Made by a program: the position numbers and the translations under genes
NCBI GenBank assembly: GCA_033720735.1
Contig: JAWWBX010000302.1
Coordinates: forward strand, 1-5,440
Direction of reading: 5' to 3'
DNA length: 5,440 nt
From: B8-G4 sp033720735
GTDB lineage: Bacteria > Bacteroidota > Bacteroidia > Chitinophagales > Saprospiraceae
The notes under the pieces: generated by a model
What the model saw: the letters and a program-made list of their open reading frames with translations, nothing else
Databases searched by the model: none
Told to the model about the DNA's origin: nothing
In this document: piece by piece, positions 1-5,440 of the stretch
Numbering within the stretch: position 1 is the first letter of the stretch
How the letters are laid out: every line of letters starts with the position of its first letter

Positions 1-1024
1 CCCAGCCGACGTAGTCCAATGCGATCTGGCCGAGCCCGTACCGGTCGGCCTCGTCAATGAAGCTCAGCGGCGCGTCGCCCGAGCCGGTTGCGGGACGCTC
101 AATCGACATGTTGCTGAAGAGCGCGTTCTCCTGCGCGATCCAGTGCGTGATGAACATGTCCTGATCGGTATCACCATCCCAATCGCCCACGGCGATGCCC
201 ATGGCACCTCGATAGTCGGCGACCCGGGCGCCGTAGCGCGCGTCCTCGAACGTGCCGTCCCCCAGGTTGAGGTAGAGCGCGTTGTCCGAAACGTCATTGG
301 CGACGTAGAGGTCCGGCCAGCCGTCGCCGTTCAGATCGGTCCAGGCCGCGGCGAGGCTGCGGCCGGGCAGACCCGCTACGCCCGCCAGGGTCGCGAGCTC
401 CGTGAAGGTGCCGTCCCCGTTGTTGTGATAGAGAAGGTTCGACTCCGGCTCGAATGATGACGGGTTGAGGCTGGCGGGCTCCTCCGTCTCGTAGTGTACC
501 GAGACCGCGTCGCCCACGTCCTCGTACTGTACGTAGCCGGTCACGTACAGGTCCAGAAAGCCATCCCGGTCGTAGTCGCCAAACGCCACACCAAAGGAAT
601 TGTCGGCAGCAGTGGACAAACCTGAAGGTGTGATCTCGGTCAAGACCAGTCCGCCGGCATTCTCATAGACCCGGTTGGGCGCGCCGCGATTTGAGACAAA
701 CAGGTCGCGATCTCCGTCGTTGTCGAGATCCACCCAGACCACGTGCTTTGATTCGTCTATCTCGGGCACAGGACTGGCTATATGCTGAAAAGACCCGCCG
801 GTATTCTCATACAAATGGATACTGTCCCCCTGCTCGGAGGGCAACGTAATGTCATCCAGACCATCCCCATTGAAGTCGGCGAAGCTGGCGCCACCCCCGT
901 AATTGCCGATCCCGTAAGCGCCGGAAATGTTGTGGACTGCCGTCACATCGATCAGCTGCTGGGCAGGCAAAAGGCTTCCGCTGGCTAGCAGCGCCATGAC
1001 AACAAAGCATAGTCCGGTTCTCAT
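1..1024 (-). CDS. Secreted FG-GAP/VCBS repeat protein, CRTAC1 (ASPIC/UnbV) type; 3' end outside window
   Basis: Reading from the ATG at 1024-1022, the frame stays open for 341 codons to the left edge, so the C-terminus is missing. Residues 1-22 look like a signal peptide (Arg at 2, hydrophobic stretch, ending LLPAQ). The rest carries five Asp-rich calcium-binding loops typical of FG-GAP/VCBS beta-propeller blades: DFNGDGLDD (50-58), DLDNDGDRD (99-107), DYDRDGFLD (150-158), DLNGDGWPD (230-238) and DWDGDTDQD (281-289). Segments such as LLYHNNGDGTF (197-207) and RGAMGIAVGDWDGD followed by THWIAQENALF resemble the CRTAC1 family, whose members usually end in an ASPIC/UnbV domain; that part would lie outside. 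Family knowledge suggests an exported, calcium-stabilised propeller; substrate or partner cannot be told. It is transcribed divergently from leuS. There is no Shine-Dalgarno sequence before the ATG; the start is chosen because it gives a well-formed signal peptide and no start codon is seen in frame just upstream. Confident of family, not of function. Confidence 0.88.
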   Translation of the reverse strand, partial: MRTGLCFVVMALLASGSLLPAQQLIDVTAVHNISGAYGIGNYGGGASFADFNGDGLDDITLPSEQGDSIHLYENTGGSFQHIASPVPEIDESKHVVWVDLDNDGDRDLFVSNRGAPNRVYENAGGLVLTEITPSGLSTAADNSFGVAFGDYDRDGFLDLYVTGYVQYEDVGDAVSVHYETEEPASLNPSSFEPESNLLYHNNGDGTFTELATLAGVAGLPGRSLAAAWTDLNGDGWPDLYVANDVSDNALYLNLGDGTFEDARYGARVADYRGAMGIAVGDWDGDTDQDMFITHWIAQENALFSNMSIERPATGSGDAPLSFIDEADRYGLGQIALDYVGW

Positions 1025-1040
1025 TCGTGTTAAAGATAAG

Positions 1041-1060
1041 CATCCGGGATTGGTCGGATG
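1041..1060. repeat. Short inverted repeat in the divergent intergenic region
   Basis: CATCCG (1041-1046) and CGGATG (1055-1060) are a perfect 6-bp inverted repeat around an 8-base loop, 17 bases upstream of the minus-strand ATG at 1024. It could be an operator half-site pair or a weak hairpin, or may be chance; no regulator is identifiable. Confidence 0.25.
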
Positions 1061-1065
1061 AAGGC

Positions 1066-1080
1066 GGCGTGTATGACGCC
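1066..1080. repeat. Second short inverted repeat in the divergent intergenic region
   Basis: GGCGT (1066-1070) and ACGCC (1076-1080) are a perfect 5-bp inverted repeat around GTATG, only 5 bases from the previous inverted repeat. The stem is GC-rich but very short. Two such repeats side by side between divergent genes fit a control region, but five or six base pairs each can arise by chance. Confidence 0.2.
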
Positions 1081-1126
1081 AGTCGTAGTCCCCCTGGCCC
1101 TCGCACCCTTTTGCATCGCATTTCCT

Positions 1127-1134
1127 TAACTTTG
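1127..1134 (+). promoter_or_regulatory. Probable leuS promoter, Bacteroidota-type -7 element
   Basis: TAACTTTG matches the Bacteroidota primary-sigma -7 consensus TAnnTTTG exactly. It lies 31 bases ahead of the leuS ATG, which would put the transcript start near 1140 and give a 5' leader of about 25 bases. The upstream -33 element (TTTG or TTG) is not at the usual 19-21 base distance; the nearest TTG is at 1111-1113, only 13 bases away. The call therefore rests on the -7 match and its position. Confidence 0.45.
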
Positions 1135-1165
1135 CCAGCTTCAACCAGAACAGCGCGACAGGACC

Positions 1166-4024
1166 ATGCAGATTGACTACGCGAGCATCGAGAAGAAATG
1201 GAAGGAACGGTGGGAACAGGACGGCGTTTACCGCGTCAGTCATGACGATCCACGGCCCAAATACTACGTCCTGGACATGTTCCCCTACCCGTCCGGCTCC
1301 GGCTTGCATGTCGGCCACCCGCTCGGCTATATCGCCAGCGATATCGTCAGCCGCTACAAGCGCATGGATGGCTACAACGTGCTCCACCCGATGGGTTATG
1401 ATGCGTTCGGACTGCCGGCCGAGCAGTATGCGGTACAAACCGGGATTCACCCCGCGATCTCCACGGAAGACAATATCAACAGGTATCGCAACCAGTTGCT
1501 GAATCTCGGGTTCAGCTACGACTGGAGCCGGGAGGTGAAGACCTGTGATCCCCGCTTCTACAAATGGACCCAGTGGATCTTCCTGCAGCTGTTTCACCAT
1601 TACTACGACACGGAGCGGAATACGGCGCGCCCTGTGGCTGAGCTGATCGCCAGTTTTGAGGCCAACGGCACCCACGGCGTGCATGCCGCCCATTCCTACG
1701 AAGGCACGTTTGACGCCACCACCTGGCAGGCGATGACCCCGAAGGAGCAGGATGATGTGCTGATGAATTACCGGCTGGCCTACCGCAAGATCAGTTATGT
1801 CAACTGGTGCGAAGCCCTGGGCACCGTCCTGGCCAACGACGAGGTCAAGGATGGCGTCTCGGAGCGTGGCGGGTATCCGGTTGAGCGCAAGGCCATGCTG
1901 CAATGGTCCCTGCGGATCACCGCCTATGCCGAGCGGCTGCTGCGCGATCTCGATGACCTTGAATGGACAGACGCCATGAAGACCATCCAGTCCAATTGGA
2001 TCGGTCGATCGGAAGGTGCTGAAGTCGAATTTCCTGTCCGGGGTCGCGATGCATCGATCCGGGTCTTTACGACGAGACCCGACACCATTTTCGGGGCGAC
2101 GTTCATGGTCCTGGCTCCGGAGCATCCACTGGTAGCGGAGATCACGACCCCTGATCAACAACTGGAGGTGCGGGCATATCAGGAGCAGGCGGCGCTGCGT
2201 TCCGAGCGAGAGCGCATCGCCGACGTCAAGGAGATCAGCGGGGTGTTTACTGGCGCTTTTGCGGTCAATCCTGTGACCGGCCGGTCGATCCCGGTGTGGG
2301 CCGCCGACTATGTGCTGATGGATTACGGCACAGGCGCCATTATGGCCGTGCCCGGCGACGACACCCGTGACGGTGCCTTTGCCCGCCATTTCGATCTGCC
2401 GATCGTGGAGGTGATCGACCGCAGTGCTTTTCCCGATGCCGAGGTCGGCGACAAGGTGGGCACCTTGCAGAACAGCGACTTTCTCAACGGGATGGAGATC
2501 CCGGAAGCGATCGAGGCAACACTCAGACATATCGAAACACAAGGACTTGGTGTGCGCACTGTCCAGTACAAACTGCGCGACGCGATCTACAGCCGGCAGC
2601 GCTATTGGGGCGAGCCCATTCCGATCTTGTATGATCAAGACGGCGTGGCGCATGCAATGGACGTGCAGGAGCTGCCGCATGAGCTGCCGATGCTGGATGA
2701 TTTTCAGCCCTCCGGCACTTCCTCCCCCCTTGCCAGACTCCCGGAATGGGTCGATGCCGGCAACGGTATGACCCGCGAAACGGATACCATGCCCGGTTAT
2801 GCCGGGTCATCCTGGTACTTCCTGCGCTATATGGACCCGTACTCCGATGACGTGTTCGCCAGCCCGGAAGCGATCGCATACTGGAAGGATGTGGATTTGT
2901 ACATCGGGGGTACGGAGCATGCCGTCGGGCACCTCATGTACTCACGGTTCTGGCACAAGTTCCTTTACGACAAGGGCTTGGTACCTACCGTGGAGCCTTT
3001 CAGGAAGCTGATCAACCAGGGGATGATCCAGGGGGTGATCGAGTACCTCTACATGTACAAGGAGAAGGTCGACGGATACACCAAATTCCTGTGCGCACGG
3101 CTGGCTGCTCAACATCCTGAGGAGCTGTTTGCGCGAATCCCTATCCTTGTCACCGTGGTGGAGAACTACGGGACTCCGGATTCGTATCTGTCTACCCGGA
3201 GTATTGAGCAACTGATCGCTTGGCGCCCTGAGTACGAGGATGCCATCTTCGAGTGCTCCAAAGGTGTATATCACCGGGGCACGTTTACGCCGCGTGACGG
3301 CGCTGCCGGCTCACACCTTTACACTGATTCTGAAGTGGGCAAAATGGGCAAACGCTACCACAATGCCGTCAACCCGGACACCGTCGTTGCGGAATACGGA
3401 GCGGATTGTTTCCGCATGTACGAAATGTTCCTTGGCCCGATCGATCAGTCAAAACCCTGGGACACCAACAATATCGACGGCGTGAGTCGCTTTATCCGCC
3501 GCTTCTGGAACCTGTTCCATTCGGACCAGGATGCATGGCAGGTTACGGAAAACGAGCCATCAGGTGAGGAACTGAAGATCCTGCATGGTACCATCAAGCG
3601 CGTCAGGGAGGACATCGAACGGTACTCATTCAACACCTGCGTGAGTCACTTCATGACCGCGACCAACGAGTTGAAGAAACTGGGGACGACCAGCCGTGCC
3701 ATTCTCGATCCGCTCGTCCGCCTGATCGCTCCCTTCGCACCTTTTATCAGCGAAGCACTTTGGGAGCAACTCGGCGGATCCGGATCAGTGCATCTTACGG
3801 ATTACCCGAAATTCGATGCGTCCTTGCTGATCGAGTCGACGATTACGTATCCTGTATGTATCAACGGGAAAAAGCGCACGGAAGCAGATTTTACCGCCGA
3901 CGCATCCCCGGCCGATATTGAACAAGTCGTGCTGGCGCTTGAGGCTGTCCAGAAATGGATTGACGGGAAGACCGTGCGCAAGGTGATCGTGGTACCCAAA
4001 CGGATGATCAACATTGTTGTATAA
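1166..4024 (+). CDS. leuS: Leucyl-tRNA synthetase (LeuRS), complete
   Basis: A cytoplasmic class Ia synthetase that joins leucine to tRNA-Leu using ATP and hydrolyses mischarged tRNA. The 952 residues are full length, longer than the roughly 860 of E. coli. In order: catalytic fold with the HIGH motif as HVGH (48-51) and the conserved AFGLPAEQYA nearby; an insertion at about 146-205; a zinc-domain remnant with a single Cys (VNWCEALGTVLAND, 212-225); the CP1 editing domain with TTRPDT (302-307) and YGTGAIMAVPGDDTRD (387-402); the second half of the catalytic fold with ETDTMPGYAGSSWYFLRYM (538-556); an enlarged leucine-specific region (about 622-720); the KMSKS loop as KMGKR (726-730); a helical anticodon-binding domain (about 765-880); and a small C-terminal domain ending KVIVVPKRMINIVV. 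The insertions resemble Bacteroidota LeuRS. ATG 1166 gives the normal N-terminus; AGGA at 1160-1163 is too close to it to be a good ribosome site. No frameshift is seen. Identity is certain; kinetic effects of the motif changes are not. Confidence 0.98.
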   Translation: MQIDYASIEKKWKERWEQDGVYRVSHDDPRPKYYVLDMFPYPSGSGLHVGHPLGYIASDIVSRYKRMDGYNVLHPMGYDAFGLPAEQYAVQTGIHPAISTEDNINRYRNQLLNLGFSYDWSREVKTCDPRFYKWTQWIFLQLFHHYYDTERNTARPVAELIASFEANGTHGVHAAHSYEGTFDATTWQAMTPKEQDDVLMNYRLAYRKISYVNWCEALGTVLANDEVKDGVSERGGYPVERKAMLQWSLRITAYAERLLRDLDDLEWTDAMKTIQSNWIGRSEGAEVEFPVRGRDASIRVFTTRPDTIFGATFMVLAPEHPLVAEITTPDQQLEVRAYQEQAALRSERERIADVKEISGVFTGAFAVNPVTGRSIPVWAADYVLMDYGTGAIMAVPGDDTRDGAFARHFDLPIVEVIDRSAFPDAEVGDKVGTLQNSDFLNGMEIPEAIEATLRHIETQGLGVRTVQYKLRDAIYSRQRYWGEPIPILYDQDGVAHAMDVQELPHELPMLDDFQPSGTSSPLARLPEWVDAGNGMTRETDTMPGYAGSSWYFLRYMDPYSDDVFASPEAIAYWKDVDLYIGGTEHAVGHLMYSRFWHKFLYDKGLVPTVEPFRKLINQGMIQGVIEYLYMYKEKVDGYTKFLCARLAAQHPEELFARIPILVTVVENYGTPDSYLSTRSIEQLIAWRPEYEDAIFECSKGVYHRGTFTPRDGAAGSHLYTDSEVGKMGKRYHNAVNPDTVVAEYGADCFRMYEMFLGPIDQSKPWDTNNIDGVSRFIRRFWNLFHSDQDAWQVTENEPSGEELKILHGTIKRVREDIERYSFNTCVSHFMTATNELKKLGTTSRAILDPLVRLIAPFAPFISEALWEQLGGSGSVHLTDYPKFDASLLIESTITYPVCINGKKRTEADFTADASPADIEQVVLALEAVQKWIDGKTVRKVIVVPKRMINIVV

Positions 4025-4102
4025 TCCGTAGATTCACGTTCGAAAGGTCCACATTTCCCCTCTCCCGACACCCGCGACATATCCATTGCTGAGACGTAAT
4101 AC

Positions 4103-5440
4103 ATGCAACACGCGTTGTACATACGACCTTGTGCCATACTCACCGTGTTGATCACGGCCTGGGCACACGTGTCGTGCCTCGGCCAGGGTGCATGTCACAG
4201 TCCCTTTATCACTTCGGCCCAGGGAGCAGGTCTGGATGCCATTGCGCTTACCTGGCTGGATCCCTTTGCTGCAGCAGGGAAGACGTATCAACTTGAGGTG
4301 ATACCGGCCGGAGCCAGTCCGACTGGTAATCCAACGCACTCGGGGATCGATACCACGGCGTTCACTGCCACGGGACTGGCACCAGGGACGCTCCACCAGG
4401 TGTACATCCGGTCTGATTGCGGTTCTGACGTCTCCTCCTGGAACGGGCCTGTGCTGGTTGCCACCTTCATTGACAATGCGGATGGTTGTGGCCTGGCACT
4501 TCCGATTTATGACAATAGCTGCCCTCAGGACCAGGAATATGTCCTGTGGGTGGATATGGCCAGTGGTGCGATCCTGGGCTCGGATGTTCTGTTGCGGCAG
4601 GTCGAGCTGATCATTGCGCACCCCTGGATCGCCGACCTGTCCATCTCCCTTGTCAACCCGGCTGGCAGCGCGGTACTGCTAACCGCCGACCACGGAGTGG
4701 GCGTGCAGAATATGGGCGCGCCAGGCGACTCCACCTGCGCAATCTCGCTGACTTTCACTGAGTCGGCATGTATCGACATCGGGCAATTGCAGGCACCGTT
4801 TACCGGCGAAGTACGCCCGGTCGAGTCGATGTTACAAGTGCATGACGGAACCAACCCTGATGGCGCCTGGCGCCTCCAGGTCTGCGACAAAGCATCAGAC
4901 GATACCGGACATCTGGTGAGTGCCCGGCTGGTGTTTACCGAGAACATGTGCAATTTGCCGCCGGCTCCGGAAGTCATCACAGAACTTGATTCCACTGCTA
5001 CCCTGCTCTTTCCGGCCGACACCCTGTGTGACGAATTGGAGATCGTGGTGAGCGAGGACTTTGATGCGCATCCCGATACGATATCCAACGTGACATTCAC
5101 GGCATGCACCGGGTTGTATACCATCACGAAACTCATGCCCGCGACGCAATATGTCGTGTATGCACGCCGGATCTGCGGCGGCGATACGTCGCAATGGTCA
5201 TGTCCGGTCGTACTTCAGACGACCTGCAATCCGCTGTCGATCGTCTCCGATTTTGACCAGGCGGTCTACTGTGATCCCGTATGCTCGGAGGCCTGTGATC
5301 TGGAGGATGCCGTTTGGTTCAATGGCCAGGGGGATGAAACTGACTGGATAGCCTTTGAAGGGGCATCACCCACGGAGTTCACGGGTCCGTCATCTGCTCG
5401 TAATGGTACGGGTGGGTATTTGTATCTGGAGACTTCGGGC
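4103..5440 (+). CDS. Exported multi-domain protein with Fn3-like, P-domain and MAM-like modules; 3' end outside window
   Basis: The frame runs 446 codons from ATG 4103 to the right edge without a stop. A TAA in frame at 4097-4099 makes this the first possible start. Residues 1-30 look like a signal peptide (Arg at 8, core AILTVLITAW, ending near LGQGA). A fibronectin-III-like module follows (about 34-122), then a proprotein-convertase-type P-domain (about 128-280; DLSISLVNPAGSAVLL at 178-193 and DGAWRLQVCDKASDDTGH at 253-270), a second Fn3-like module (about 286-375), and the start of a MAM-like domain (from about 390; CDLED, DETDW, then SPTEFTGPSSARNGTGGYL at 422-440). These are binding and adhesion folds, so a surface or secreted role is inferred; no catalytic domain lies in the visible part. 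The mature part has 16 cysteines, suggesting disulfides outside the cytoplasm. In Bacteroidota such proteins often end in a type IX secretion sorting domain, which would be off-window. It lies 78 bases after leuS on the same strand, with no clear promoter or Shine-Dalgarno sequence; co-transcription is possible but functionally unexplained. Confidence 0.85.
   Translation, partial: MQHALYIRPCAILTVLITAWAHVSCLGQGACHSPFITSAQGAGLDAIALTWLDPFAAAGKTYQLEVIPAGASPTGNPTHSGIDTTAFTATGLAPGTLHQVYIRSDCGSDVSSWNGPVLVATFIDNADGCGLALPIYDNSCPQDQEYVLWVDMASGAILGSDVLLRQVELIIAHPWIADLSISLVNPAGSAVLLTADHGVGVQNMGAPGDSTCAISLTFTESACIDIGQLQAPFTGEVRPVESMLQVHDGTNPDGAWRLQVCDKASDDTGHLVSARLVFTENMCNLPPAPEVITELDSTATLLFPADTLCDELEIVVSEDFDAHPDTISNVTFTACTGLYTITKLMPATQYVVYARRICGGDTSQWSCPVVLQTTCNPLSIVSDFDQAVYCDPVCSEACDLEDAVWFNGQGDETDWIAFEGASPTEFTGPSSARNGTGGYLYLETSG

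Noticed and set aside
143..457. Plus-strand open frame of 104 codons at the left end
   Set aside because: It is antisense to the FG-GAP repeats; the Val/Arg/Glu-rich translation reflects the repeated Asp/Gly codons on the other strand.
1031..1038. TATCTTTA on the minus strand as a -7 promoter element for the propeller gene
   Set aside because: It matches TAnnTTTG at all but one base, but it is only 6 bases from the ATG, which would require a nearly leaderless transcript, and no -33 element is seen at the right distance.
1160..1163. AGGA as the leuS Shine-Dalgarno sequence
   Set aside because: Only two bases separate it from the ATG, too close for normal pairing with 16S rRNA.
4025..4102. 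Terminator after leuS or promoter for the downstream gene
   Set aside because: No convincing hairpin followed by a T-run and no TAnnTTTG element was found; the gap is merely pyrimidine-rich.
4103..4195. Lipoprotein signal in the right-hand gene, using Cys25
   Set aside because: The residues before the cysteine are HVSC, with His where a lipobox needs Leu or a similar residue. An ordinary signal peptidase I site near LGQGA fits better.
4034..4621. Long minus-strand open frame (195 codons) opposite the right-hand gene
   Set aside because: It lies antisense to the signal peptide and Fn3/P-domain coding sequence, and its translation shows no recognisable domain. The plus-strand frame has clear domain homology.
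4525..5136. Minus-strand open frame of 203 codons, Ser/Thr-rich translation
   Set aside because: It is antisense to the P-domain and second Fn3-like module, and its low-complexity composition is what the complement of a real gene gives.

Overview
The window holds one complete gene, leuS, flanked by two partial genes for secreted, multi-domain proteins that run off either end. The organism is most likely a member of the Bacteroidota with fairly GC-rich DNA, possibly of the Saprospirales/Lewinella type. This is inferred from four things: the LeuRS carries insertions of the kind found in that phylum; an exact TAnnTTTG -7 promoter element lies ahead of leuS; none of the three starts has a well-placed Shine-Dalgarno sequence; and the right-hand gene has the Fn3 / P-domain / MAM-like architecture common in that phylum's exported proteins.

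Layout. On the minus strand, positions 1-1024 encode the N-terminal 341 residues of a signal-peptide-bearing FG-GAP/VCBS beta-propeller protein of the CRTAC1 (ASPIC/UnbV) type; its C-terminus lies beyond the left edge. Positions 1025-1165 are a divergent intergenic region with two short inverted repeats and the probable leuS promoter. Positions 1166-4024 (plus) are leuS, a full-length 952-residue leucyl-tRNA synthetase. Positions 4025-4102 are a short pyrimidine-rich gap with no recognisable terminator or promoter. Positions 4103-5440 (plus) encode the first 446 residues of a large cysteine-rich exported protein with a signal peptide, Fn3-like module, P-domain, second Fn3-like module and the beginning of a MAM-like domain.

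The three genes show no common pathway: one is translation housekeeping and the flanking two are surface or secreted proteins. I see no new system, RNA gene, CRISPR array or mobile element. The points most worth a second look are the altered class I signature of LeuRS (KMGKR in place of KMSKS), a changed position in its editing-site motif, its lineage-type insertions, and the modular, disulfide-rich architecture of the right-hand protein.
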